From positions 2,505,196 through 2,569,195 of the forward strand of contig SCFE01000022.1 of NCBI GenBank assembly GCA_004352715.1: a DNA stretch of 64,000 nt, given 5' to 3'. The notes beneath the pieces were generated by a model, which saw nothing but the letters and a program-made list of their open reading frames with translations, did no database searches and was not told the DNA's origin. The position numbers and the translations under genes were made by a program. Positions 1 to 13,008 of this stretch are shown here, in pieces (position 1 is the first letter of the stretch; each line of letters starts with the position of its first letter). Source of the stretch: Hofstenia miamia. Taxonomy: Eukaryota; Xenacoelomorpha; Acoela.

Positions 1-28
1 TGCTCAAACTGTTTTCCAGTATGTTCAA

Positions 29-613
29 AAAAAATTTAAACAATATGCCTGAAAGATTCATAATGATAATGGTCATCCCATGCATGAAAGAATGAAATTC
101 TCTAAACATAATACTTGAACTAAAGTAATTCTAGATATGAAAAGAGATGTATGACAGTGCAAAACCTTTATACCAGCAGCACTTAAATATATTAATAATG
201 GAACTCTCCCTCAGTTCCTATAGTTCCTATGTTTCTATTGAAATTTTCCCCTTTTCATTTTTGCATGGCACTTTGTGTTGTGTACAGGAAGTAAAGCATG
301 GATCCATTACATTTATATACAATAGCATGATTGTAACCTGTTTTTTGATTACCCCTTAGATATTCACTGCTTTTCCTGATTGGTACATTTTAATGATGTA
401 AGGAACCTTCAAACCAGCATACAGAACCTTGAGATCAACATAATGTTGACAAAATTTGCTTAAAAAAGCATGAATGAGATATATGTATCAATTATATCAA
501 AAGGGACATTAAAATTTAGTCTTTGGCTTAAAAAAGCAGTTGTTTATTGAGTTTTAATCTAAACTAAATAATAAAATATTATACTTGATTTCATAAAAAA
601 TACTCACATAATT
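29..613 (+). repeat. Left arm of a ~585-bp inverted repeat
   Basis: The reverse complement of this stretch recurs almost unchanged at about 1826-2408, with the 1000-N gap 629-1628 between the arms. An identical 70-codon reading frame appears in both arms only because of the repeat. No recognisable coding signal or transposon end is seen. Near-identity of the arms on both sides of a placeholder gap could mean a recent foldback element or a scaffolding artefact. Confidence 0.85.
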
Positions 614-628
614 ATTTAAATTTACATA

Positions 629-1628
629 NNNNNNNNNNNNNNNNNNNNNNNNNNNNNNNNNNNNNNNNNNNNNNNNNNNNNNNNNNNNNNNNNNNNNNNN
701 NNNNNNNNNNNNNNNNNNNNNNNNNNNNNNNNNNNNNNNNNNNNNNNNNNNNNNNNNNNNNNNNNNNNNNNNNNNNNNNNNNNNNNNNNNNNNNNNNNNN
801 NNNNNNNNNNNNNNNNNNNNNNNNNNNNNNNNNNNNNNNNNNNNNNNNNNNNNNNNNNNNNNNNNNNNNNNNNNNNNNNNNNNNNNNNNNNNNNNNNNNN
901 NNNNNNNNNNNNNNNNNNNNNNNNNNNNNNNNNNNNNNNNNNNNNNNNNNNNNNNNNNNNNNNNNNNNNNNNNNNNNNNNNNNNNNNNNNNNNNNNNNNN
1001 NNNNNNNNNNNNNNNNNNNNNNNNNNNNNNNNNNNNNNNNNNNNNNNNNNNNNNNNNNNNNNNNNNNNNNNNNNNNNNNNNNNNNNNNNNNNNNNNNNNN
1101 NNNNNNNNNNNNNNNNNNNNNNNNNNNNNNNNNNNNNNNNNNNNNNNNNNNNNNNNNNNNNNNNNNNNNNNNNNNNNNNNNNNNNNNNNNNNNNNNNNNN
1201 NNNNNNNNNNNNNNNNNNNNNNNNNNNNNNNNNNNNNNNNNNNNNNNNNNNNNNNNNNNNNNNNNNNNNNNNNNNNNNNNNNNNNNNNNNNNNNNNNNNN
1301 NNNNNNNNNNNNNNNNNNNNNNNNNNNNNNNNNNNNNNNNNNNNNNNNNNNNNNNNNNNNNNNNNNNNNNNNNNNNNNNNNNNNNNNNNNNNNNNNNNNN
1401 NNNNNNNNNNNNNNNNNNNNNNNNNNNNNNNNNNNNNNNNNNNNNNNNNNNNNNNNNNNNNNNNNNNNNNNNNNNNNNNNNNNNNNNNNNNNNNNNNNNN
1501 NNNNNNNNNNNNNNNNNNNNNNNNNNNNNNNNNNNNNNNNNNNNNNNNNNNNNNNNNNNNNNNNNNNNNNNNNNNNNNNNNNNNNNNNNNNNNNNNNNNN
1601 NNNNNNNNNNNNNNNNNNNNNNNNNNNN
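629..1628. other. Assembly gap, 1000 N
   Basis: Exactly 1000 N, the form of an unknown-length scaffold gap. Reading frames drawn through it are meaningless. Confidence 0.99.
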
Positions 1629-1663
1629 ATACATTGATTAAAATTGAACTTTGCAAAGGAAAA

Positions 1664-1800
1664 GCAGTTTGAACTTTTTACCAACAAGGAATCTTCAATC
1701 TGATACAGAACCTTTAGATCAACATAGCAAATCTTTTGGCAAAATGTAAACAAATTTTGCATGACTAAGGTATGAAGGTCATTAGATGGGTCAGTCAAAA
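1664..1800 (+). repeat. Diverged direct copy of part of the left repeat arm
   Basis: The segment resembles about 398-530 of the left arm (shared blocks such as CAGAACCTT and GATCAACATA) but with many changes. It is therefore an older copy than the two near-identical arms. Confidence 0.55.
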
Positions 1801-1825
1801 TTTTATCATATGTACATTAAAATAT

Positions 1826-2408
1826 TTATGTGAGTAATTTTTATGAAATCAAGTATAATATTTTATTATTTAGTTTAGATTAAAACTCAATAAACAACTG
1901 CTTTTTTAAGCCAAAGACTAAATTTTAATGTCCCTTTTGATATAATTGATACATATATCTCATTCATGCTTTTTTAAGCAAATTTTGTCAACATTATGTT
2001 GATCTCAAGGTTCTGTATGCTGGTTTGAAGGTTCCTTACATCATTAAAATGTACCAATCAGGAAAAGCAGTGAATATCTAAGGGGTAATCAAAAAACAGG
2101 TTACAATCATGCTATTGTATATAAATGTAATGGATCCATGCTTTACTTCCTGTACACAACACAAAGTGCCATGCAAAAATGAAAAGGGGAAAATTTCAAT
2201 AGAAACATAGGAACTATAGGAACTGAGGGAGAGTTCCATTATTAATATATTTAAGTGCTGCTGGTATAAAGGTTTTGCACTGTCATACATCTCTTTTCAT
2301 ATCTAGAATAACTTTAGTTCAAGTATTATGTTTAGAGAATTTCATTCTTTCATGCATGGGATGACCATTATCATTATGAATCTTTCAGGCATATTGTTTA
2401 AATTTTTT
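1826..2408 (-). repeat. Right arm of the ~585-bp inverted repeat
   Basis: Reverse complement of about 29-613. Homology stops at the 34-bp tandem duplication starting at 2409, then a weaker match to the first bases of the window resumes near 2495-2520. Confidence 0.85.
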
Positions 2409-2476
2409 GTTGAAAGTACTATTTATGCTATCAATAAGCTTGGTTGAAAGTACTATTTATGCTATCAATAAGCTTG
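2409..2476 (+). repeat. 34-bp perfect tandem duplication
   Basis: Two adjacent identical 34-bp units starting GTTGAAAGTACTATTTATGC, at 2409-2442 and 2443-2476. A short recent tandem duplication at the edge of the inverted repeat. Confidence 0.9.
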
Positions 2477-2696
2477 TATATATTTATGTTTTAGAGTTTG
2501 GAAAACGGTTTGAGCAGTTTTCATTAGGATTTTCCAAAATTACTGGTATCCACACTACAAAAGCATATGTACATAGTGGCCTAATTTATGTTTTAAAAAT
2601 CACCCATTGTTTATGGGTTGGTATAAATTCCATAAAGAAATACATTGATAAAATGGAATGAAATACCTTAATAACAAGATAATCTACTTGAGCATT

Positions 2697-3010
2697 CTAC
2701 TTCAAATCCTTATTTATTATAATACCAAGATATTTTACTAAGGTTGTTCCATAAAGTTCAAGGCCATCAAATTTAATTGAATTATTTAATAAAGGTATCA
2801 TTCTTGAGTTCTTGATATTAGGATGCCTACACACCAATACCATTGATTTTGCTTCATTAATTATTAGGTTGCTTGCTTTTGAAATTTGTATGGCATCATT
2901 AATATTTTTCTCAAAACTATGCCTGCCCTTTTCACTAGTAAATGTAGAATATCTCCAGTTATACATGTATCATCTGAATATTTAATTATTAATGCACATG
3001 TGCTTCAAAA
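2697..3010 (-). pseudogene. Non-LTR retrotransposon reverse transcriptase fragment
   Basis: The minus strand encodes the end of an RT palm and the following thumb. A YSDDT motif (the YADDT-type catalytic motif) lies near 2965-2985. After a frame change come LIINEAKS and YLGIIIN, matching the order D-D, 'L.iN..Ks', 'yLGi.i' of CR1/Jockey-like LINEs. At least one frameshift separates the catalytic motif from the 89-codon open segment. The 5' part runs toward the gap at 3163-4162. This is a dead fragment; the family is recognised from motif order only. Confidence 0.65.
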
Positions 3011-3162
3011 GAGTTTATTTGTATCTTAGGTATTGCTGGTTTCATGCATCTTCTCATCTCAATATATAATTGGTCAACTGTAAGTTTTTTCCTTTCTTGT
3101 TGTCTCTTAGTTTTGAAATATTTCTTAATTATTCTTTGCAAAATGTTCAGTTCATACTGGAC

Positions 3163-4162
3163 NNNNNNNNNNNNNNNNNNNNNNNNNNNNNNNNNNNNNN
3201 NNNNNNNNNNNNNNNNNNNNNNNNNNNNNNNNNNNNNNNNNNNNNNNNNNNNNNNNNNNNNNNNNNNNNNNNNNNNNNNNNNNNNNNNNNNNNNNNNNNN
3301 NNNNNNNNNNNNNNNNNNNNNNNNNNNNNNNNNNNNNNNNNNNNNNNNNNNNNNNNNNNNNNNNNNNNNNNNNNNNNNNNNNNNNNNNNNNNNNNNNNNN
3401 NNNNNNNNNNNNNNNNNNNNNNNNNNNNNNNNNNNNNNNNNNNNNNNNNNNNNNNNNNNNNNNNNNNNNNNNNNNNNNNNNNNNNNNNNNNNNNNNNNNN
3501 NNNNNNNNNNNNNNNNNNNNNNNNNNNNNNNNNNNNNNNNNNNNNNNNNNNNNNNNNNNNNNNNNNNNNNNNNNNNNNNNNNNNNNNNNNNNNNNNNNNN
3601 NNNNNNNNNNNNNNNNNNNNNNNNNNNNNNNNNNNNNNNNNNNNNNNNNNNNNNNNNNNNNNNNNNNNNNNNNNNNNNNNNNNNNNNNNNNNNNNNNNNN
3701 NNNNNNNNNNNNNNNNNNNNNNNNNNNNNNNNNNNNNNNNNNNNNNNNNNNNNNNNNNNNNNNNNNNNNNNNNNNNNNNNNNNNNNNNNNNNNNNNNNNN
3801 NNNNNNNNNNNNNNNNNNNNNNNNNNNNNNNNNNNNNNNNNNNNNNNNNNNNNNNNNNNNNNNNNNNNNNNNNNNNNNNNNNNNNNNNNNNNNNNNNNNN
3901 NNNNNNNNNNNNNNNNNNNNNNNNNNNNNNNNNNNNNNNNNNNNNNNNNNNNNNNNNNNNNNNNNNNNNNNNNNNNNNNNNNNNNNNNNNNNNNNNNNNN
4001 NNNNNNNNNNNNNNNNNNNNNNNNNNNNNNNNNNNNNNNNNNNNNNNNNNNNNNNNNNNNNNNNNNNNNNNNNNNNNNNNNNNNNNNNNNNNNNNNNNNN
4101 NNNNNNNNNNNNNNNNNNNNNNNNNNNNNNNNNNNNNNNNNNNNNNNNNNNNNNNNNNNNNN
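3163..4162. other. Assembly gap, 1000 N
   Basis: Exactly 1000 N; unknown-length scaffold gap. All reading frames spanning it are artefacts. Confidence 0.99.
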
Positions 4163-4679
4163 TCATACATGTATAGATCAATAGTCAGACTGAGCAAGAA
4201 TCAAAAAACTCCTAACCATAACATAAGTGAGGTTTAATGACTGGCACAAGGACCCTTCGAATTGATCCCGTGATGGAATCCAGCCACTACTTGACACAAC
4301 TTGCTTAGCTGAACATTTTATTAAATATCAAACCAGATAAATGAAGAATGAAAAATAAAATAAACTCCGAAGAATTTATTGTTCATCAATTTTCTCTTAA
4401 ATTCTCAGCTATTTATTTAAAAATTGTAAAGTACCTGCTGATTTTGAATTTCAAATAAATCTTCTGCCAATATGGCTGTTCTTACGTAAGCTTAATTTCA
4501 CTTGTTACAATTTGTCAAATAATACTTAATTGGCTAAAGTGTTTCTCACAAAATGCACAATATTGTAACTTGGTTGCATCTTACAAAATGAATAAGATAA
4601 TTAACTAAATTTTACAATCATATTTCTGACGACATTAATCTTTCTTCTGCAGCTTATTCCTTTAGGGTGATGCTACACT

Positions 4680-5060
4680 ATTACTTTGTTTGAGACAATA
4701 GAATCATCTTCTTTAACCAAGTTTTTTCTCAGATTTACATTTTGGTCATTTTCTAGTACTCTTGTTAAATTTTCTTGTGTCATGAATTTTCCTTTGTCTT
4801 TAATTATGACTACAGGACTACATCTAATCTTAAGGAAAATGGGACATTTAGTACCAATCCCATTTCCCTTGGTAATCTTACTACAGTCAGCATCTAAACA
4901 ACACTATACTTTCCCACTGTTTGATTACCAATTACAGCAATTTGGGGGATTTCAATCCTTACTGGAAGAGATTTGACCTCAACTGACCAATTTCATCTAT
5001 GATGTTATAGTAGTCTTTTTACTCATTCATTTAGAGCTCATTCCTCATTTCAGGTAGGCA
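4680..5060 (-). pseudogene. Dynamin/Mx-like GTPase domain pseudogene, copy 1
   Basis: Read on the minus strand, 4976 down to 4690 gives IPQIAVIGNQTVGK, matching the G1/P-loop region of dynamin superfamily GTPases (normally ...IAVIGDQSSGKSS). The family's LPR..GI.T.CP block (LPREMGIGTKCP) and MTQENL follow. An in-frame stop follows the P-loop, and a 1-nt shift separates it from the upstream helix (about 5050-4985). The Walker lysine is retained here, unlike in the related copy at 33.6-34.1 kb. In animals Mx-like dynamins are membrane-remodelling GTPases, some antiviral; this copy cannot make a full protein. The plus-strand frame over the same bases is a shadow. Confidence 0.7.
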
Positions 5061-5870
5061 GTTCCTCATTTTTTCAAGAAATATATTTTTATTATGGTTT
5101 CTTAAATTCAGGTTACCACATTTTGTTGTTTTTGAAGATCTTGAGAAAATTGGGTGACTTCTGAATTAAGCATCTTCAGATTGTCTGACCTCTTTTAAGT
5201 CTGAATTTTGTTGTTGTAATTCTCTACCTTTTGCTACAAACACACCACAAGGAAAGTGTAAAGTTGGATGATTGCCATCAATTAAGCTCAGTAACTCAAA
5301 CCAGTAGTTACCTAAACTATCAATATTTGTAAGTGTTAAAGTAATTTTACATCAATAGCAAAGTACATACAATCTCTATAATTTTTTAGTCATTTGATTC
5401 AGACAAATTAACCTACTTAAATCCATGTGTCAATTGAATATTATTATTATGACAGACATTCATTGGGAATGGTTTGGGAAAAAAAATAATTGACAAGTGA
5501 AATTTTTGAAAAATTGAAAACTAAAATATAAAAGATTTGGTGTCAGACATTAAAGTCTTCACAGAACAGGAATATCTTTACATCCTAACAAGTTTTCTCT
5601 CATTGATGACAGTGTAAATGAGATTGAACATTATGATAACCCACCAAATGTGAAGAGGACGACCTTACACAGGTCAAGTATGATAGTAACCTCAGTAATA
5701 CTAGCAACACTATAGCTACTCATATTTTGCCTAAACAAAAATCTAGAGATCAGAGATATTTAGACCATTTAAATACCCAGGAATGGGACCTTAATCTTAT
5801 ATCTTTGTTTAGCAACTATAAAATGAACTGAGAACCAACCCCCAACAAGACACTGAGTACAAAGACAAAT
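5061..5870. other. Non-coding stretch, nothing recognised
   Basis: AT-rich DNA between the dynamin-like pseudogene and the unidentified relic. No convincing reading frame, RNA gene or repeat seen. Confidence 0.5.
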
Positions 5871-5879
5871 CAATCCATG

Positions 5880-8800
5880 AGACAAAACAAAACAATCTGA
5901 TGAAGGCACCTCCTGAAAATGAGAGTGCCCTGCAGAAGACACCCATAGAAGCCACCACTATGAGGGGAGACTACTCTCTCCTTGGGAGCAGACTTCCCTT
6001 GACTACACTTGGAGACAACTCTCTGAGCAGGAACAGAACTCAAATGACAATGCATGGAGACAATTCTCTGTGTGGGACTCTGAGGAGCTTAGAGTGCCTT
6101 TTGCCCAACTTACAAATATGACCCCATCCTGAGTACATTTGAAACCCCCTCCTAGTACTAGTCCTTCCTCCCATGACTCAACTAGTGTTAGATCCCACAA
6201 AGCAGAGGAATGTAAAGCAAAGACATCTAAGGTTGGAGATGAGATTTTACATCCATACTTCATTGCTACCAAAAAGGCAGTTTGTTTAGTTTGAGACAAT
6301 ATGTATGAAGAGACTAGAAACAGGTTGTGGTGGAAGTTTAACACCAAAGATTTAACTTGTTCCATCAATGTTATACCCTTTATTATTGATGCAGAGCATA
6401 GGTCCAAGATCAATGCTATCATGTGCTACAACCTATCTCATCTGTGCCAACTCTTAAACAGCAAAGAGAAAATCAAAAAATTTGATTGCATCAACATCAA
6501 CTTCAACAATCTGTTAATTGTCTACTTTTTCCACATCAACAAGATAACTCATCTGAAGATTATGGAAAAGATCAAAATTACCTATTGACTTGCTAAGGTG
6601 GAGAAGACATGCCTAGTCATGTTTCTCAAAGAAGAGTACCAAGATGCCATTCAGAGAAAAGTCACAAGTTTACACTTCCCATTGGAAAACTTCACAATCT
6701 TATACAGCAGTTCCTATAGGCCAATGAGTATGTACAACACTCATGCTATTTTGGAAACAAAGATCATTTATATGGACCTGCTCATTTCAAAAAGATCCCC
6801 ACACACTGTCTTGCAGTCAACACTCATTTAATCCTCAACATGTGTATTCAGGCTCAGTCTCTGGAGTTGATCAACATCACCTTGCCTGGCCTCTCCACCA
6901 TATCAGATCTCCATGTCAGCTTTGCCTTCTCACAAAGCACAGCCACATTGCAGGAAATCAACAAAGTATGGACAAACTTGAAAACAGACCACAGTCTGGA
7001 AACAGAGTGGCCTAAGATTAACATCCACAGCCTGAATTCACAGTACTACCAATCCATCAAGAGAATCCTAGCCAAGTTATGCCTGTTGCATGATACACAA
7101 GACTGTTGAAACTTTTCTGAGAAGTTATTCTCTGAGAAATTTGCACCAGCAATCCAATCATGTGGAGCTATGTGGGTCATAGCCACGTTTCTCACCATTG
7201 ATCCTCAACTTCAGCTGCCTCTGGATAAACCAACTTGAGAGAAACTTGCAAAGCAGTGTCCTCACAAACTTGCCACCAGTCCCACTGCTTGGAAAGTGAA
7301 AAATTGGCTGCTCCACACCTGTTTGTTGCCCGCATCTCCAGAAAAGTAAAAAAAGTGATGGAACATTTTGAGAAGTTTTATGCTCACCTCATTGGATCCA
7401 GTGGACCCCTTGGTCCTCTGCTGCCACAAATGATTGTAAACTGTCTAGGAGTTGCTTTCTCTGACTTAAATTCTTTTCAGATAATCTCCAGAAATATATG
7501 TGGGGAGCCACCACTGAGACTAAGTTTCATTCTCTCAACTCTGAATATGTGCCCCTGTGCACCAGCTGACTCATGCACTGTGAGTACAGCTCTACAAAGC
7601 AATTCCTTGAGCTTGTTGCCCATTATGACATCCAGTCATGCACAGAGATTTTGTTTAACCTGGAGCACTTCAACTACCCAGAGTGCAGATATAGTCACCT
7701 CACCAAAATGCAGCAACAATCCACCAAGGATGGTGAGATCATCCCTATTACTGTGTTAGGACAGATGATGAAGACACCAGAGCAATTCTACTGTGAGGAA
7801 GAGCTGATATCCTAATCAGCTATCAAAGTATTGCCAGCAACTAAAGCCCTGATCAAAGCTGTCAGCCTAGAGAAATTTTCTAGAGTCACAGTCTCTCCAA
7901 AGCTCATGCCAGCTTGGTCCATCACTGATAATGAAAGAATTCTAACTATTGAGCACTGCCCCAACAAATTTGCCAAGAAACCAGCAATTGTCAATAGAGT
8001 TGTTGAACCCAATAGTGACAATGACATATTAGGTCTTATGAAATGCCCTGGACATAGAGTGCACCCCAGCCTGCCTACACCTATCTACACCTCAGATTGA
8101 AAACTTACATAGCCACAGACTCCAGAGCACTTTTTGGGAATCCATTCAAGAAGCCAAAATTAACTATCATGTCACTATGGGAACAGCCTCCCTCTGGAGC
8201 AAGTCTAGTTTTGCTCAATTGGAAGATAACCTTGAGAAGAACAATCTCCTTTGTATTCCACCTCTGTGCCTGATGATGATGCTGCTGATCCTGCCATCCT
8301 GGAGAGTCCACCATGGAAGAAAGAAGGTTTCTGCCCACCTAGCCAATTGTATCAATTACATATCAACTGCTGCTAAGATCAACAAGGTGATGCAGACAAA
8401 AGAGTATAAGGAGAACTGTGATGCACTGCTGGAAGGTGGAAATCCTGAACACTTATATATTGATGGGAAGCTAACCATCAAAGACATCTTTCAAAAGAGG
8501 CAGCCCATTTCTACCCAACTGGAAAAGATCCACAGGACCATCAACTCCTTTGATCCTCACATCATAATTCTATTCCAGGCAGGAGGTGATCTCATGTGGA
8601 CCAATAAAGCTGAGATGATCACCCAATACCATGATGCTACCAAGTGTATTGAGATCATTACTATGTTATATGCCAGCATCACAGATCCCATGGAAATGAT
8701 GCTCCAGCAGGTGAAAAAGTACTGTTCACTTTTTTTTGATCACGCCACACATATGGGGTCCCTCCAAGACGTTTTTCTCCACTTTTAATCTGATACAAAG

Positions 8801-9139
8801 ATCAAAGCCAAAGGCGCACATACATCTGACACTGACACCTCAATGACACTTCTCATTGCCCTCAAGGGCCTCTGGCTGTACAAATGTTTTTACAACACCT
8901 TCACTAGAAGATTGAACATATTATGATGCAATTGTCCCATTAATTCTAGGCTACCAGAGTTCAAGTATTTTAGGCTACACAGTGAAACCATAACTCAATG
9001 GGAGGCACTTATGCAAGTAACTAGGCGACCATGGTATGCAGAGGTTTCGTCCTGGGATGATGTACTGGCTAAGGAAATGGTTGAAGAAGCCCAAAAGTTG
9101 TTGTGTGGTAATACTGTCCAACTGGTACCACAAACTTAA
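5880..9139 (+). pseudogene. Unidentified decayed coding relic (~3.2 kb)
   Basis: Plus-strand protein-like sequence can be followed here through several frame changes and stops, in DNA clearly less AT-rich than its surroundings. The longest piece starts at 8177 (203 codons). It continues in the same frame past one TAA (8786-8788) and one TGA to a TAA at 9137-9139, with plausible amino-acid composition throughout. Earlier pieces include 7573-7815 and 7831-8100. The first 300 bases encode a Ser/Glu/Gln/Trp-rich, probably disordered segment. No motif I know (RT, integrase, DDE transposase, polymerase, capsid) is visible, so no function is assigned. It could be an old viral integration, an orphan transposon ORF or a processed pseudogene. 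The intronless run favours the first or last. Confidence 0.45.
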
Positions 9140-11440
9140 CCATACAATGGGGGGTGTAGAGTCACTCAGGGCCTTTATTTATTTTCTTTTTATTTATTAG
9201 GCACTCTCTAATTAATTCAGTGCTATTACCATCAATCATTTTGTGATTTTTATTAATTTTCAGTACTTCAAACTTAGTTTTAAAATTTAGTGTAATTGAC
9301 CCTCAATTAATGAGTACATGTAATTGCTCATTTAGTTTGTGAGGGAAAAAGTGAATTTTGTAAAACAGTAAATATTTACCTTTTTCTGTATAAAATAGGG
9401 AACTTATTGTTATTATTTGTCAAATAAATTTTGTTACTGCTGGATAACATTTGCTTTATTTTTTCTTATTATACTTCCAACCCTTTTAGATTTTGTATGA
9501 ATATAATAATGATGAATCTGAAAGATCCTGTGATAATGTGGGAGGAACTCCATGGTGCCTGGGCAATAACTTGCTCCTTGACAGATGTGAGCCCATATTG
9601 TGGTCACTTTATGGCTACATATAGGCATAGGAAATAAAAGAACTTCACTCTTGATCAATTGTACATGCACATAACATCACACTCTGCAAATATATTATGC
9701 TGTTGGCATATGTGAATACATTGTAATTACACATTATTACTATCTATTACATGAGCTGAGATTACAAGAGAAATGAGCTAAATTTGCTTTATTGAGATAG
9801 AAATTAAAACTTGAGACACACAATTAGCACCTTGCATGGTAAGGATGGATTCTAATGATTTGGCTTCAGTGAGATGCCATGTAAATTGGTCACTAGCTGA
9901 ATGCCTTCTTGGAAATGGTATTGGTTCCTTTTTCTACAGTGAAATTGGTGAACTACCAATCTTTATTAGTATTTTTTAGTACAGTCCACTCTTGGTGATG
10001 GTAATTCTTCACAACCTTGTACTGCTCAAGCTGCTAGATGCACCCTGAAATTCTACAATATATCTGATAAATTTCCTGATCAGATAGTATTCATTTTTTG
10101 TGCTGACAGACTATTCTATTATTTTTTGCAGTAATCAAGTGTTGTTTGTAACTATGAAAATGTTGAATGTAATTTTTTATATGTATTTTACTAGAATGTA
10201 GAATTAGCCTGGCAACAATGAGTTTGAGTCAGATCTGTCATGACACCCCTGCATTAAAAGCAGTTAATACTTGAGTATATTACTCAAGGGGGACCAGGAA
10301 TCTGGAAAAATTGTAATAATGCATCACATTGGTTTGCTATTTACAAATACAATACAGAAATTTATATCATCCAGGTGTTAAACAAATCACTAATATTTCT
10401 GATATTTATTTTATACTGGTACACCTGCAGGTATATTATTCAAAATTTTTTTTTACAAAAATAAAGGAGCATTTCAAAAAGCAGATATGACAGAATTTAA
10501 ACCTGTAATTTCCATATTAGAAACAGCTGTGTTGTTTTACTCTACGAATCTCATAAAATACTTTTTAGTAATAGATAAGCTACCCAAAATTAGTCTGAAG
10601 TAAATATGACACAAAACAAATTAGCATTTATATTTTAGCTATGAATTATGAAAGTACACAGCACAAGGCATGCCAATGCAATTCTTTAATCATCAGGTTA
10701 GATCTAAACAGTGTCAGGGGTAAAATATATGTATATAATATGTAAGTAGTCAATGCTTATAATTATAGCACATATTTACATTTATTTACTTGTAATTAAA
10801 TATTTCAGCAATTGTAATTACATAAAATACTAATCAAAATAAAGTTTAAAGAAATATATATATTTATTCAAATATAAAATTACATTTCATTGAAATTGTG
10901 TCTCTAATGGTATTTAATATGTTATGACGTCAGACTTGGGGGAAGTGAGGCATACCTATTTGATGACACAACTAATGCTTGTCAAATAGCTCAAACCTAA
11001 AAGTAATAAATATGTTTGTCTTGAAATATTTTCAAGTTAAAGATTGTGAATGCAACCCTGTATTTGCTATCAGCTTGATATTCAAATACAAGCAAAATTT
11101 ATAAATAATGTGAACCTATAAATATCATTTTAATAAATAAACTCAAATCTGTTAATTATTTGTAGTTTCATATGAACTTATAATAATCACTTTAGAATTT
11201 AGAGGAGACCAATACTTAGAAATCATTTACCTGATCCATCATTTTTTTTACATTTACATGGCTCTCAAACTGACTTGTTACATACATTATATGTGATTTT
11301 GAAAAAAGCAATAACCAATACATTATATTATATGAACTTATTTTAGACTAGTATAATTATTTTTTGATAGGAACCACTAGATTTAATAAATTCCATTTCC
11401 AGAAATAGTGTCTGAATCTGATTTTGTTTCACTATTATAT
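9140..11440. other. Non-coding AT-rich stretch
   Basis: No gene, RNA or transposon protein recognised. Only short random frames occur, for example 9431-9637 and its antisense. Confidence 0.55.
11177..11224 (+). repeat. 48-bp direct repeat, copy 1
   Basis: The block containing TTAGAATTTAGAGGAGACC is repeated almost exactly at 15138-15185, just after the gap at 14118-15117. It may be part of a dispersed repeat or a contig-end overlap. Confidence 0.8.
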
Positions 11441-11449
11441 CTTTTTGCA

Positions 11450-11870
11450 AATGGGGGATTTCACCTAAAATTAAAACTGCTAAAATGCTACTATATAGAT
11501 GAATAATCAATAGAAAATTTCGTATAGTAGGTGACCAGGGTTTCAATATTATTTATCTTTGAGATATTCAGCATTAAGCTCTAATTTTTGCTGTGACATC
11601 AGAGGACCTAAATTAACTTTCCTGTGAAATTGTGGGCAATATGGGTTTTTTTATAAAAGTTTATATCATATGTTCACATTTTGTGAGTTTTTAAGGTCAT
11701 CCAAATGTGGTGGGTTTTTCTCCATACCATATTGCTTAAATACTCATGGGAAATTTTCAATTAATTTAATTTTTGAATGCTGGTCGCCAACTATAGGGAC
11801 TTTTCTATTGCTTATTCAGCAACATAGTAGCATTCTGACAGTTTTCAATTTTGGGTGAAAGTCCCCCATT
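11450..11870. repeat. Foldback (imperfect inverted repeat), MITE-like
   Basis: About 11450-11550 and 11766-11870 are imperfect reverse complements; both ends carry AATGGGGGA/TCCCCCATT and a shared core around ACATAGTAGCATT. Arms of ~105 bp surround ~215 bp of spacer. Small open frames in opposite directions in the two arms encode similar peptides only because of the symmetry. No target duplication was identified, so MITE is a guess. Confidence 0.55.
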
Positions 11871-11879
11871 ATTGACGAC

Positions 11880-13000
11880 ACTGATAACAGCTTAGGTCAT
11901 CATTTGAGGTTGGTACTTTTTTTCATTCTATAAAATCTCAAATCTTCCAAATTTCTCTCAGAATGGACACTTGCTGTAATTTTTCAAAGGGAGATGCGTC
12001 CATTAAATAATAATTCTGGAAGGATTTGAGTACGTCAAAAGAATGACGTAAGATGTATTGACATTATCTCTGACGTCATTAGTAGAGTTGCCCTGGTAAC
12101 AGTTTGTTTATAAACTAGTGTCCATTGATCAACAATAAAACGGGTGTATATTTTTTTGTCTCAAATTATTATCATTATGTCAATGTGAATATTTTGTCTC
12201 AATTTTTGACAATTGGATAATATTACGAAATTGATTTAAAATAAACCTGATTTCAGTGAATTACCTTGTGATTGAAAATGGAAATTCCTTGCACAAAGTA
12301 AATTATAAATTGTTTAGTTCAGATTCTTAATTTTAATTGTGATAAAATATTGTAATAAAAGTATTAAGTTATGATATAGAATATTTTGTTAATGTTTTAA
12401 GCAGTATTTTGTAGTGATACATTTAGTTTCTTTTTTGATATTAATGTGAGTAATTTAATTTCTCAAGATATTGTTGGATTATTCATCTTGTCTACTGGTT
12501 TTAGCAATTTTTTTAAACAAAGCAGTACTCTATTTATGTGTGAAAACTATTCTGCTTGTTCTACCCAGCGGTGTATCTTTAACTTTTTTAACTAAGAAAT
12601 TTCTGTATTTTATCAATCAATGGTGATATGATTTCAAACTTTTTTGCAAGAATTTGCTTAATGTCATCCGCGGTTTTCTCTAGATTAACTTGCTAATTCA
12701 AGTTCTGTCAGATGATTCTTGTTTGCAGTATATATTTCAAATATGCATTCCTAGTTTATATCTTTGAAGAACCTTGTTATGGTTCTTCATTGATGTATGC
12801 TTTGGTTTAAATATATAACATTGAAAGGTAAGCTTTGTTATTGATTATTGATTATCAAGTATTAACAGATACAATTAGCATACATGAAATCAAGTGCAAT
12901 TGAATTGATTGTCCATTTAATTAAAATCTTCAGTACTGGAATTGATATGCGAAGTTACTGTATAAAAATACAATTCTAAATATAAACCAATATAAATTAT
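11880..13000. other. Non-coding AT-rich stretch
   Basis: Nothing recognised beyond AT-rich low-complexity sequence. Confidence 0.5.
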
Positions 13001-13008
13001 TGCTATTT

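Noticed and set aside
554-1798. Long frames through N runs (also 2989-4237, 13429-13950, 14048-15162, 16105-16446, 53618-54875, 61241-62342)
   Set aside because: They are open only because N codons cannot be stops; no real coding evidence at either edge.
147-2290. Two identical 70-codon frames (147-359 plus, 2078-2290 minus)
   Set aside because: Identity is explained by the inverted DNA repeat; no motif or codon bias suggests a protein.
6003-6422. 139-codon minus-strand frame (and 7812-8338 minus)
   Set aside because: Opposite strand of the unidentified relic; the plus strand gives longer runs with more protein-like composition.
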